Of a DNA stretch of 64,000 bases, positions 35,849 through 45,000 are shown piece by piece; position 1 is the first letter of the stretch; each line of letters opens with the position of its first letter. The translations under genes were made by a program, and so were the position numbers. This DNA is from Legionella beliardensis (GTDB lineage Bacteria; Pseudomonadota; Gammaproteobacteria; Legionellales; Legionellaceae): NCBI RefSeq assembly GCF_900452395.1, contig NZ_UGNV01000005.1, positions 1 through 64,000 of the forward strand, in the 5' to 3' direction. Below the pieces are notes generated by a model. The model saw only the letters and a list, made by a program, of their open reading frames with translations. It did no database searches and was not told the origin of the DNA.

Positions 35849-36001
35849 ATAATTGGAAGGTACGAAAAGTAGCGCTTAAATGTTTAGCAGTGCTTATCCC
35901 TTGCCTGTCACCCAATGAAGTGAGTCAGCTGCTGCAAATAGCTCAGTTGAAACTAGTAGATAATGAGTGGTTTGTACGAGCAATGGTGCTCAATTGTTTA
36001 G
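35849..36001 (+). pseudogene. HEAT-repeat gene fragment
   Basis: About 50 codons matching the repeats of the HEAT protein at 43.3-44.7 kb: VRKVALKCLAVLIPCLSPNEVSQLL followed by LKLVDNEWFVRAMVLNCLG. It has no start and is cut by the IS6 element at 36002. It is a displaced piece of a second member of that gene family. Confidence 0.8.
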
Positions 36002-36810
36002 GGTTCTGTCGAAAATAGATGATGTATTTTATAATGACTGTCTGAAGTTAGTAGAGAAGGGCATAAGATGATCAGTTTTAAAGGACGTCATTTTCCAAAA
36101 GACATAATATTAATGTCTGTCAGATGGAAGATTGCTCTGCCATTGAGCTATCGTGCTATTGAAGAAATGATGGAAGAGCGAGGAACTAAAGTGGATCATT
36201 CCACGGTACAAAAGTGGGTTGTTCACTATGCGCCTCAGTTAGAGCAGGTTTTTAGAAAAAGGAAAAAACCGGTAGGTAAAAGTTGGCGAATGGATGAAAC
36301 TTACATCCAGGTGAATAGTAAGTGGGTTTATCTTTATTGCGCTGTTGATAAAGAGGGAAAAACCATTGATTTTATGCTTTCAGAACGTCGCGACCGCCCT
36401 GCTGTATTGAAGTTTTTCGAAAAAGCTATAGGCTCTAGTGGCATGCCTGAGAAGGTCAACATTGATAAATCAGGCTCAAATACCGCCGCCTTGGAGCGAA
36501 TCAATTCACTTCTTTTTATCCATGGATTATGGCACTTATTTATTGAGGTGAGGCGGATAAAATATCTCAATAACCTGATTGAGCAAGATCACCGCGGCAT
36601 TAAAAAAATAACAAAATATACTCTCGGATTTAAATCCTTTGCCTCGGCAGAAGCTACCATTGCAGGAATAGAGCTTCATCGAATGTTGAAAAAAGGACAA
36701 ATGGTTAGCGCACAAGATACTCCAGCCTGGATGCAATTTTATGAGCTTGCGGCCTAATTACGTCTTAATTAAGCCCCTTTTCAACTTCGTATACAATTTT
36801 CGACAGAACC
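36002..36810 (+). mobile_element. IS6-family insertion sequence, apparently intact
   Basis: The 809-bp element is bounded by GGTTCTGTCGAAAAT and its exact complement ATTTTCGACAGAACC. It encodes one full transposase. The flanks differ (HEAT fragment on the left, ISKra4 fragment on the right) and show no shared 8-bp target duplication, which fits an IS6-type cointegration or later deletion. Confidence 0.88.
36068..36757 (+). CDS. IS6-family transposase
   Basis: An intact 229-aa DDE transposase. The motifs are WRMDETYIQV (first Asp), VNIDKSGSN (second Asp) and LIEQDHRGIKK (Glu). The N-terminal zinc-finger/HTH part is short, as usual for IS6. It differs clearly from the decayed IS6 copy at 31.4 kb, so at least two IS6 lineages are present. 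Confidence 0.93.
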   Translation: MISFKGRHFPKDIILMSVRWKIALPLSYRAIEEMMEERGTKVDHSTVQKWVVHYAPQLEQVFRKRKKPVGKSWRMDETYIQVNSKWVYLYCAVDKEGKTIDFMLSERRDRPAVLKFFEKAIGSSGMPEKVNIDKSGSNTAALERINSLLFIHGLWHLFIEVRRIKYLNNLIEQDHRGIKKITKYTLGFKSFASAEATIAGIELHRMLKKGQMVSAQDTPAWMQFYELAA

Positions 36811-37352
36811 ACCTATGTGGGTATTGCTGATGGTGCACGAGTGAATTGGGATTTTTAGACCGCCATACCCAATATCAAGCCCTTGATTTTTTTCATGCAA
36901 CCCAATATCTTGCAGAAGCTTCTCATGCCATGCATCCAATCGATACATCAACACGGAAACTTTGGCTTGATTTAGCCTGTCACCGCTTAAAACATGGTCT
37001 TAATGTAGCCTCTGAATTGCTTAATGAAATGAGCAACATGCTACCCAATAGACAAAAACAAGGGCTTGTTGACAAACTAAAAAGTGCGATTACCTATTTT
37101 AAAAATCAAAGACAACGCATGGATTATAACTTCTATCAGATAAAAAATCTGCCCATTGGCTCGGGAGTGACCGAAGCAGCTTGCAAAACTCTCATTAAAC
37201 AACGTCTCTGCCAATCAGGAATGAAGTGGAAAAATCAGGGTATTTCAATGGTTCTGCATTTAAGAGCATTGATTTCAACCAAAGGTCGCTGGAAACAATT
37301 TTTAGAGCGTATTAATCAAGCAGGTTTGATCAGTCTGGCGGAAATTTGCTAG
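36811..37352 (+). pseudogene. ISKra4-family transposase fragment
   Basis: The reading begins TYVGIADGARVNWDF, hits a stop after a frame change, and then continues as LDRHTQYQALDFFHATQYLAEASHAM up to NLPIGSGVTEAACKTLIKQRLCQSGMKWKNQG. This is the C-terminal half of an ISKra4-type transposase. The 5' half is missing and the junction is the right end of the IS6 element. The long open stretch (36846-37352) would give a 168-aa product but is not a functional gene. Confidence 0.85.
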
Positions 37353-37575
37353 TTATTTATAAGAAGCAAAGAGTACATTAATTGGAGGTCATACCCAAAA
37401 TTAATGGCATACTTTATTAAATAAACACCTAAATGCCATAATTATATCCATTTAAATTTTTTGAAGATTATAATCTATATTCCGGTTACTATTGTTTAAC
37501 GAGAAGGCTAATTTGACAATCTTTATTAGTAGACTACATTTATAGTTAAATATTTATTTAATTGTTTAATTAAAA

Positions 37576-37881
37576 ATGTTAACTCAAGACCAAATTACCA
37601 CCTTAAGCGACATTCTTCATTTAATGGGTGAGCCTAACCGGTTACGTCTTCTTTTGATATGTTTGGAAGAAGGACCCAAAGCCGTATCTGAATTAGCAAT
37701 TCAACTAGATCTATCTGTACCGTTAACCAGTCATCATTTAAGTTTATTACGCTCTGCTCGTTTAATGATTTCACATAGGCAGGGCAAACATATTTATTAT
37801 CGTATTTTTGATACACACATACGTTGTATTTTACAAGATATGCTGCAACATTTTACTGAGGATAATGATGAGGAGGTTTAA
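37576..37881 (+). CDS. ArsR/SmtB-family metal-responsive repressor
   Basis: A 101-aa winged-helix repressor: GEPNRLRLLLICLEEGPKAVSELAIQL, then the recognition helix SVPLTSHHLSLLRSARLM and the wing ISHRQGKHIYYRIFD. Possible metal ligands are the His pairs of the recognition and alpha-5 region; the exact site type cannot be fixed. A conserved A+T-rich stretch (TTTAATTGTTTAATTAAA) lies directly upstream and recurs before the truncated paralog at 46.4 kb, suggesting an operator. It is followed by AGGAGG and the decayed zinc-ribbon gene, so it has lost its downstream partners. Confidence 0.9.
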   Translation: MLTQDQITTLSDILHLMGEPNRLRLLLICLEEGPKAVSELAIQLDLSVPLTSHHLSLLRSARLMISHRQGKHIYYRIFDTHIRCILQDMLQHFTEDNDEEV

Positions 37882-37882
37882 T

Positions 37883-38109
37883 ATGAGTTTTTTGAAAGGA
37901 TTACTTGATAATTATCTAAATGGCCATCATGGAAGAAATTATAAGGTCTCTCATAATAAACATGGAAAATCTCATCAAAGATGAAAAAATAAATACGGCA
38001 ATTATGGTCATCAAGGTCAATAAAACGTACCATGTCAAAGCTGTCAAGCTTTAATATGCTTGATGCACAATTTTGTAGCCAATGTGGACAAAGTTTACCG
38101 AATACATAA
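37883..38109 (+). pseudogene. Decayed zinc-ribbon/GHHG protein
   Basis: The start MSFLKGLLDNYLNGHHGRNY matches the intact protein at 46619. Stops interrupt it after GKSHQR and again after GNYGHQGQ, and a frame change precedes a recognisable AQFCSQCGQSLPNT zinc-knuckle tail. It follows the ArsR-type gene by 1 base in the same order as at 46.4-46.9 kb, so this is a dead copy of that module. Confidence 0.8.
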
Positions 38110-38370
38110 TAGGCCTCTTTCGAAACTGACGTCAAATCAATTCTATGTTATAAACGGCGGAAATCTAGTTAAAACACAACCAATACTGCGCGTCATGGAA
38201 GACTGAAAACGGAGGCGTAGAGACCGCGATAGGCTGCGATTTTTCAATCAGTGTACAGGAAAATTTAAAAATCTTTCTGTAGCCGTAGAGTCATTGTGGG
38301 AGGCAGACGCTTGCCCGTCCAGGGAAACGTGCCGGACGCAGATACCGTGCTCAAACATACTGTCAAGGTA

Positions 38371-39210
38371 TTAGATTAATGCAGGGTTAAAAGGCAATCT
38401 TGATTTTAAAACACCATAAATGATATGTAGTAATTTTCGCATAGCAGCAAAAATAATGGTTTTTCCATTTTTATCTCGTTGAGTAAGTTGAGCACAAAAT
38501 TGATGAATGATTGGGTTATGCCGTTTAGCTGATAAAGCTGGCATATAGAATGCTTTTCTCAATGAGGCGCTTCCTTTTTTTGAAAGCAATGTTCATTCCC
38601 GATTAGAGGAGCCTGAGACTTTTTGTTTTGGATTTAAGCCCACGAAGGGAGCAAGTTGCTTAGCATTTTTAAAACGAGAAACATCACCTATAAAAGCTAA
38701 AAATTGGCTTCACCTAACGCGGGAATAGAGTTTAATAGCGTCTGTTGTTCTTTCAAATTAGGATCTTTCTCAATATATTTATTAATTATCTTTTTATGGA
38801 GAACTTGATTATGTAAAGAAATAGAACTAACGCCTGTAACTCACAAAGCTCAGGGACTGTAGGATGCCAATGAAGGCGGTTCAAATGTAAGGCTAAATTG
38901 AGCAATTAAATTGGCATCTGCTTTATTAGCTTTTTTTCGTAATGTTAAAAGTCTTAATTCGAGCTGGATTGATCATACTGATTGTAAATCCTGCCTGAAA
39001 TAGATGAAGAGCAAGAGCCTCACCATAAGTGCTTAGCTTCCATACACGCCTGAAGCGTACAGATATTTTTTATTTACCACTCAAATATATAAGTTCGGAA
39101 AATCCTTTTAAATTTTTAGTAAATACTCAATATTTAACTTTATTTTCGGGCAATAGTGCTACATTAAATTTGCTTTTAAATATATCAATCCCGAGAATAG
39201 AGCCTGCCAT
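38371..39210 (-). pseudogene. IS110-family transposase pseudogene
   Basis: The start reads MAGSILGIDIFKSKFNVALLP, the usual DEDD-type IS110 opening, followed by numerous stops and frameshifts. The C-terminal Transposase_20-type region (KKGSASLRKAFYMPALSAKRHNP) remains open at 38371-38589. The region 38110-38370 probably contains the IS end. The element is clearly inactive. Confidence 0.78.
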
Positions 39211-39440
39211 TGTAATGTCCCGTTTTGTTATCGTGTATTTGAGACAGAGCAACCTTGTGAGTACAGGATTATCTTAGGACGGTTGCAGCTAAAATACCTC
39301 GTGCATTGGCGAGTCGATTTCGGGGATTAGGAGGTCCTGAAATCTTTCACAAGATAGCGCGACTATCGAAAGTATTTATCATAGGTATATCTTAAGTAAT
39401 TATAATAAAATTTTTAGTAATATGAGCTATTTAATTTTAT

Positions 39441-40607
39441 TTATGATAAATCGAAAGTTAATACCCCTTCCTCGTGATTTGGCGGTATAAAAATTTCGGG
39501 ATACTGTAAGGTTTTCATAGTATCTACATAACCTGCTTTCCAATGTTCTCTCATCATAGCAAGAGAAAATTCGTAATCTTTAGCATGTCCTTCGTAGTAT
39601 TTTGGACGATGAATTAATTGCACTATATTATATACTTTATGGTCCGCTATTTTCTCTAGAAATTTTGCTTCTTTGCTTTTGGATAAATGAGGTGGTAATT
39701 TAGAAAGAAGCTCTACAAGCACACAACGAATACTTTGCAACCGTTGGAAGTTGGTTGTACTAGCACGTGTTCTACTAGAATACTGGATTTCTTTTTGCCG
39801 AGTCATTGTTTCAGCAATATTACGCGGTAAAGACCCTTGCGCGTTCCAAAGATCGACTTGAAAAGCAAGGGTATCTTGACGTGTTTCACCTTCAACTACC
39901 CACTCAAGCGGAGTATTAGAAATTAATCCTCCGTCCCAATAGAACTCGCCATTAATCTCGGTCGCTGAAAAACCTGGCGGGAGTGAAGCACTTGCTATGA
40001 TATGCTCTAGACAAATCTTATGTGTAGTATTATCAAAATAGGTGAAATTACCTGAAGTTACATTGACTGCGCCAACACTAAAGCGAATAGGTTCATTGTT
40101 AATTCTATTAAAATCTACAAACTGCTCTAATGTTGCCTTCAAAGGAGTTAAATCATAAAAACTTGTTGCCTCAATAGCCCCATCAGGATAGAAAAAAGGC
40201 GCTGGGTTGCGAGGCATAAAAAAATTAGGAACACCATTGATTATACTAGCCCATGCGCTAGCTTGATTGAACAAGCTAAACTCAAAATTATAGGCTGTTG
40301 AAGTAAATAAATTTGACCAATCAATTAAAGAGTTGGTACAAATAGTTTCCCAAAAAAGTTTAAGTTGTGCCACCCTGTTTTGAACTGGATTTCCTGCTAT
40401 AATTGCCGCATTAACTGCACCTATCGAAATACCAGCTACCCAATCAGGATAAAGTCCTACCTCATCCAGAGCTTCATAGACTCCAGCTTGATAGGAACCT
40501 AATGCTCCTCCACCTTGTAATACAAGAGCAACACACTCAAAAGGCGGTCTCTTTATTTTATATATAGATTTTTTTGTTCTTACAGACCTATATTTTTTTT
40601 TATTCAA
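39441..40607 (-). CDS. Patatin-like phospholipase
   Basis: This is a lipid acyl hydrolase with the catalytic Ser-Asp dyad. The oxyanion loop is GGGALG (32-37), the nucleophile is Ser61 in GISIG (59-63), and the Asp is in DGG (225-227). The 388-aa protein continues with a C-terminal domain of the DUF3734 type (VDLWNAQGSLPRNIAETMTRQKEIQYSSR) found in cytoplasmic patatins of this branch. There is no signal peptide, and a basic N-terminal 20 residues. Legionella uses patatins both as housekeeping enzymes and as effectors; nothing here decides which. It is flanked by IS remnants and intergenic DNA. Confidence 0.92.
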   Translation of the reverse strand: MNKKKYRSVRTKKSIYKIKRPPFECVALVLQGGGALGSYQAGVYEALDEVGLYPDWVAGISIGAVNAAIIAGNPVQNRVAQLKLFWETICTNSLIDWSNLFTSTAYNFEFSLFNQASAWASIINGVPNFFMPRNPAPFFYPDGAIEATSFYDLTPLKATLEQFVDFNRINNEPIRFSVGAVNVTSGNFTYFDNTTHKICLEHIIASASLPPGFSATEINGEFYWDGGLISNTPLEWVVEGETRQDTLAFQVDLWNAQGSLPRNIAETMTRQKEIQYSSRTRASTTNFQRLQSIRCVLVELLSKLPPHLSKSKEAKFLEKIADHKVYNIVQLIHRPKYYEGHAKDYEFSLAMMREHWKAGYVDTMKTLQYPEIFIPPNHEEGVLTFDLS

Positions 40608-40966
40608 ATAAGGCTCCAGACTATATTTACAACTTTACGACTTAAGTAGAGTATGTTAGATATTAAGATACCTTCCTAAGGCATTGACAAATTATTCGCA
40701 ATAATAACAATATCACTGTTTACTTAAATACTTACCTTTATCAATAACAATAATGTTCTCACAACATGTTTTCTATTTCTAATACTATAGATATTAACAC
40801 TTAATGAAAAATAAAAAGGAAAGTTAATTTTCGTCTATTGCGACTAAATATATATAGCCGATATTATTTAAGCTAATATTGTTATTTGTAATTAACTACT
40901 CTTATCTATTCAATAGTATCGAAATTGCAAAGTAAAACGGCATTACTTTATTACTGTCAATAAAAA
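40608..40966. other. A+T-rich intergenic region
   Basis: No gene, repeat or clear terminator is visible between the CDF exporter (ending here) and the patatin gene (starting here), both on the minus strand. It presumably holds the patatin promoter. Confidence 0.5.
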
Positions 40967-41857
40967 TTAATGATTTTCACAATGAGAAGTTTTCGTACGC
41001 TCTGTCTGCAATGTTGAGTGCGCAATATTAAATTCAGATAACAACATAGATTGAACTTTATCTCTTACATCATCCTCTTTCGCTGTGGGCGCGATTAGAA
41101 GATGAGCTGTTAAGCTTATTCTATCTGTAGTAATAGCCCAAATATGTAAATCATGTATATCTATTACATTTGGAATTGATTGCAAAGCAATTTTTATTTT
41201 CGTAATATCAATCCCGGCAGGAACACCTTCTAAAAGAATATTGACAGTTTCTTTTAAGAGTATCCAAGTACGAGGCAAAACCCATATGCCAATAAGCACA
41301 GCTAGAAAAGAATCTATCCAATTTAAATTTGTTAAGCGAATTAATATAGCAGCGATAATCACGCCTAAAGAACCAAGCATATCACTCCATACTTCCAAGT
41401 AAGCACTTTTAAGATTTAAGCTTTTTTCTTTATCATCTGCTAATAAACGCATCGAAATTAAATTTACAAGCAACCCTAGGATTGCAATAATTAGCATGCC
41501 TGTTGAGTAAATTTCAGGTGGATTTTTTAAACGTTGATACGCCTCAAAAAGGATATACAATGCCACCAAAAAAAGAAGAACAGCATTAAACGCCGCTGCT
41601 AAAATTTCGAATCGATAATAGCCAAATGTTCGTAGGGTGTCTGCAGGTTTTCTTCCTACATAAATAGCTGTTAAAGAAATAATAAGCGCTGTCACATCGG
41701 TTAACATATGCGCTGCATCAGAAAGTAGGGCAAGACTTCCTGTCACAATTCCACCAATGACTTCGGCAACAAGAAAACTACCGGTCAATAATAAAGCTAA
41801 TAATAAAGAGCCCTCCTTAGAAACAGGTTGCTTTTTAGCTATAGAATTACTCTTCAT
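40967..41857 (-). CDS. czcD: CDF-family cation exporter (CzcD/ZitB-like)
   Basis: This is an inner-membrane metal/proton antiporter exporting Zn2+, Cd2+ or Co2+ from the cytoplasm. The 296-aa protein has six membrane helices. The metal site is in SDAAHMLTDV (HxxxD, TM2) and the later Asp in WIDSFLAVLIG (TM5). The cytoplasmic domain contains HDLHIWAITTDRISLTAHL. The start follows AAGGAAAC. Two tiny Gly/His-rich lipoprotein genes stand upstream on the same strand. A second, split CDF gene lies at 56.5-57.4 kb. Confidence 0.93.
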   Translation of the reverse strand: MKSNSIAKKQPVSKEGSLLLALLLTGSFLVAEVIGGIVTGSLALLSDAAHMLTDVTALIISLTAIYVGRKPADTLRTFGYYRFEILAAAFNAVLLFLVALYILFEAYQRLKNPPEIYSTGMLIIAILGLLVNLISMRLLADDKEKSLNLKSAYLEVWSDMLGSLGVIIAAILIRLTNLNWIDSFLAVLIGIWVLPRTWILLKETVNILLEGVPAGIDITKIKIALQSIPNVIDIHDLHIWAITTDRISLTAHLLIAPTAKEDDVRDKVQSMLLSEFNIAHSTLQTERTKTSHCENH

Positions 41858-41929
41858 TCTTTGTTGTTTCCTTAGAGGTAGCCTTATCTGTAAAATATTA
41901 AATAACCTAAACAGCCAAAAAATTTTTAA

Positions 41930-42073
41930 TTAATGTCCACCACCATAGCCGCCATGACCCCCACCCCCATACCCTGAATTGTTTGCTTTATCCTCTGGTT
42001 CTGAAGTATAGTTATCTTGAGAACATCCTACCAATAGCGTTAACGAAAAAATTATTATTAATACTCGGATCAT
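41930..42073 (-). CDS. Small Gly/His-rich lipoprotein 1
   Basis: A 47-aa product starting MIRVLIIIFSLTLLVGC with a lipobox LVGC (Cys17) and a GGAG ribosome site. The mature peptide is about 30 residues and ends in a Gly/Tyr/His run, GYGGGGHGGYGGGH. A lipid-anchored, His-containing tail suggests periplasmic metal binding. It lies 72 bases upstream of the CDF exporter on the same strand. The role is inferred from composition and location. Confidence 0.68.
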   Translation of the reverse strand: MIRVLIIIFSLTLLVGCSQDNYTSEPEDKANNSGYGGGGHGGYGGGH

Positions 42074-42182
42074 CACTATTCTCCTTAAACGAATAATCCA
42101 TTATAAACCTTTATACTTTAATGCAATTTGAGAGAAATACCCTGTAAAAAAGCTATAATCCCTGCTTGAGCTTCCATACTTA

Positions 42183-42326
42183 TTATTTATTTCGATGGAT
42201 ATGCCCGCCATCCCCCCCATAACTACCATCATTTACCACAGGTTCAAAATTATTTTCAGGGGAGCAAGCCACTAATAAAAAAAATATTGGAATAATTGAG
42301 ATATTTTTAATTATCTGCCCTAACAT
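42183..42326 (-). CDS. Small Gly/His-rich lipoprotein 2
   Basis: A 47-aa product with AGGAG before its ATG, a signal peptide and lipobox LVAC (Cys21), and a mature tail ending SYGGDGGHIHRNK. It has the same length and plan as its neighbour at 41930-42073 but a different sequence, so the two look like diverged duplicates. It is probably co-transcribed with that gene and the CDF exporter. Confidence 0.66.
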   Translation of the reverse strand: MLGQIIKNISIIPIFFLLVACSPENNFEPVVNDGSYGGDGGHIHRNK

Positions 42327-42600
42327 CCTTTTCTCCTATTGCTAAAATAAATAGATTTAAAAACTTAACTACTCTTATCATAGCAAGTTCATGTAAAACT
42401 ATATATTCCTTGGTCTTATATAATTAAGATTTAAGGTTAATCTGCTTTATTTTTGATATTAAATTTTAAAACATCAAGTTATGTACTGGCTATAGCTGCA
42501 TTTGATGCAACGTTACAAATCTTATTAAAGATAATAAATATTAAATTTTAGGTGGATCTTACTTGTAAATACTGAACTGTTCATTGATAAAAGGTACTTC
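42327..42600. other. A+T-rich intergenic DNA and IS6 end remnant
   Basis: The part 42327-42500 shows nothing specific. From about 42505 to 42625 the DNA resembles the IS6 left end (the transposase tail region with TTCATTGATAAAAGGTACTTC), more diverged than the copies at 31.4 and 34.4 kb. Confidence 0.55.
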
Positions 42601-42625
42601 ATACGAACTCCAAACATCCATTTAT

Positions 42626-42930
42626 TGGCTTATTCTTCCTTAAGCAATATGCATTAATGAACTGATAAAGAAGTTCACGAAATTCAGTCTGGGTTAAAAT
42701 CGAGCAATTTTTATCTAAAAATTCTTTTTGAGCCACATAAGGTAGGTAAGGCACTAAACTGACTAACATGTGACAAGCGGCTTGGCGAAAGTCTCTGTCG
42801 AAAGATGTTAACCTCGTAATTAAGGGGTTAATAAACTTAGCTAAATTACCCACCATGAAATAAGGTGCTAAATGAAATAACCAATTTAAGGCAAGGCAAA
42901 TGATTTTGCTAATTAGCTTCAAAACGGGTA
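42626..42930 (-). pseudogene. C-terminal HEAT-repeat protein fragment
   Basis: The reading FINPLITRLTSFDRDFRQAACHMLVSLVPYLPYVAQKEFLDKN with LLYQFINAYC resembles the last repeat and tail of the HEAT protein at 43.3-44.7 kb (EVQEVAGRCLITMVSKL..AEQNKFIQEN, FYQLINALL). It has no start of its own and is fused at one end to an IS630 remnant and at the other to an IS6 remnant. Confidence 0.6.
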
Positions 42931-43119
42931 ACTTGCTTTCCTGCATGGCGCGTGTTTTGATGACAGGGTAAGCCACTTATCCACCCTTTTTACATCGCGT
43001 TGGTAAGCTTGCTTAATCGGCTTTTGTGAGGAAAAGCCTAATCGTTTCAACAAGCCCCTTATGCCGTGCGCTGTCTTAAAACAACCCAACTCTTTTGTTG
43101 TTAACGTCCTTTTGCTCAT
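42915..43119 (-). pseudogene. IS630-family transposase fragment
   Basis: About 65 codons match the HTH-linker part of IS630-type transposases: LTTKELGCFKTAHGIRGLLKRLGFSSQKP, then YPVIKTRA after a frame change. The catalytic DDE domain is missing. Confidence 0.65.
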
Positions 43120-43341
43120 CTCTTAGGCTCTGTTCACTACAACGGTAACACATAATTAATTTATTCATTAATTTAAAGCTAAGGTAATAATACATCGGCT
43201 ATTTTTGTTCCTTTCAAAAACGCCCCGGGAGGTTTCTCAAAAACAAGCAACACTATCTTTCTTAAATATAAAAATGAAAAAATTCATAGAAAAAATTCAT
43301 AAAAACATTATAATGCCCTCTTTGATTATTTAAAGAACATT

Positions 43342-44748
43342 ATGCTCTCTTCGTTTAACTTTTTTGCAAACGTATCTCCTGATGTATTGCTTTTAATGTA
43401 TTCAACGCTTCCTGCTCAAGAGTTATACTTGAAGTGCCGCCTGCTGGATAAGCAACAATCGTTTCTAGGGACGATTGCTTTACTAGAAAAGCAAGAACAA
43501 GCGGCAGTTGCTTATCAACAACGATTAATAGTTGATTTATTAAATTCGCAAACGCACCCGGCCCTGACTATTATCACTGTCTCAGAAGCCCATCATCATC
43601 GTCTATCAAACACTTTATTTCGGCTTATTAAAAATCCGTTATGGGAACTAACAAGTAAATTAGGTGTAATACGACTACTAGGCAACCTAAAAGGTCAAGC
43701 ACTAATATTAACGGATGCTACACTAGATAAGATTGAAAATAAATTAAAGAGTACACAGTGTATAGAAGTTTATCAAGGACTTGAATTATTAACTGTCTTA
43801 ATACCTGGATTTATCACAACTGCCAAATTTGGGGCGCTGCTGCAAGCAGTTCAGTCGAACCTGGCGGATGATGACAGGGAGGTACGAGCAGCGGCGCTCC
43901 AATGTTTAGCTAGACTGATGCCTCACATCTCACTCGATGCAGTCGAGGTCAGTGCACTGCTGCAAGTAGTACAGTCGAACCTAGTGGATAATGACTGGAG
44001 GATGCGAGCAGTGGCGCGTGAGTGTTTAGTCGTGCTTATCCCGTACGTATTACCCGGTGAGGTCAGTGTGCTACTGCAAGCTGCTCAGTCGAACTTGGCG
44101 GATAATAACTGGATAGTACGAGCAGCGGCGCTCCAATGCTTGGCCGTACTCATGCCTCACATATCACCCGGTGAGGTCAGTGCATTGCTGCAAGCAATTC
44201 AGTTAAAATTGGCGGATGATGATAGGAGGGTGATAGCAGCGGCGCTCGATTGTTTAGTTGGATTCATGCCTCATCACGTCTCACTCAGTGATGCCAGTGT
44301 GCTGCTGCAAGCAATTCAGTTGAGCCTGGCCAATGATGATAGGGATATACGAGCAGCGGCGCTTACGTCTTTAGCTGTACTGATACCTCACGTCTCACCC
44401 GGTGAGGCCAGTGCGTTGCTGCAAGCAGTTCTGTTGAACCTGGCGGATAATGACAGGGAGGTACAAGAAGTGGCTGGCCGGTGTTTAATTACGATGGTTT
44501 CTAAGCTCACAGATGCGGAGCAAAATAAATTTATACAAGAGAATGGTACGTCTTTAGTTGATGCCCATTCTAAGCTATTTTATCAATTAATTAATGCCTT
44601 ACTTAGTCAAGCTGAGAAAAAAGATGATCTGAAACTATTGCAACAGGCGTCAGAAAGTGACTTGCTTCTACAAATCTTTATAACAAACTATAAGGTGTTG
44701 TTAAATGAACAACAATTGCCTTCTGATAGCTTACAGCCTAATCTTTAA
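43342..44748 (+). CDS. F-box-like/HEAT-repeat protein (candidate Legionella effector)
   Basis: The 468-aa protein opens with an F-box-like segment (VSPDVLLLMYSTLPAQELYLKCRLLDKQ). A helical region to about 170 follows, then six HEAT-like repeats of about 38-40 residues (172-400) with the pattern LLQAxQSNLADxDxxVRAAALxCLAxLxPHxSPGE. A polar tail is at 400-468. Eukaryotic-type F-box and HEAT domains are typical of Legionella proteins delivered into host cells, where they would recruit ubiquitin ligase and bind a target. No signal peptide is visible. Delivery is inferred. Part of the gene (486 bp) is duplicated in inverted orientation at 45001-45486. Confidence 0.78.
   Translation: MLSSFNFFANVSPDVLLLMYSTLPAQELYLKCRLLDKQQSFLGTIALLEKQEQAAVAYQQRLIVDLLNSQTHPALTIITVSEAHHHRLSNTLFRLIKNPLWELTSKLGVIRLLGNLKGQALILTDATLDKIENKLKSTQCIEVYQGLELLTVLIPGFITTAKFGALLQAVQSNLADDDREVRAAALQCLARLMPHISLDAVEVSALLQVVQSNLVDNDWRMRAVARECLVVLIPYVLPGEVSVLLQAAQSNLADNNWIVRAAALQCLAVLMPHISPGEVSALLQAIQLKLADDDRRVIAAALDCLVGFMPHHVSLSDASVLLQAIQLSLANDDRDIRAAALTSLAVLIPHVSPGEASALLQAVLLNLADNDREVQEVAGRCLITMVSKLTDAEQNKFIQENGTSLVDAHSKLFYQLINALLSQAEKKDDLKLLQQASESDLLLQIFITNYKVLLNEQQLPSDSLQPNL
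43370..43855 (+). repeat. 486-bp inverted duplication, arm 1
   Basis: Bases 43370-43855, within the F-box/HEAT gene, recur as the complement at 45001-45486. The end points were matched base by base and the encoded residues are identical, so the copy is recent. The arms are separated by 1145 bp. Confidence 0.9.
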
Positions 44749-45000
44749 GTATTATTTTAAATATAGCTTATGTCCTAAATAATAAAAATATATCAATAAA
44801 CTAATACTTAAATTTAACTTAATACGCAATACCTAGTATCCAGTAAAGCATCTGAACACATGAGCGTTTATTTTAACTATAGTTGAAGTGTAAACAGAAT
44901 TAAGCTTAGCTTTATTATCTCATAAAACCGTCTTATTTAAAATTGAGTGCTTAACCATTACAAAGCTTAGTTTGAGATATTAGATGCAAAATTATTTTTA

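Noticed and set aside
36846-37352. A 168-aa open frame as an independent gene.
   Set aside because: It is the C-terminal part of an ISKra4 transposase whose upstream codons are readable in another frame immediately before it.
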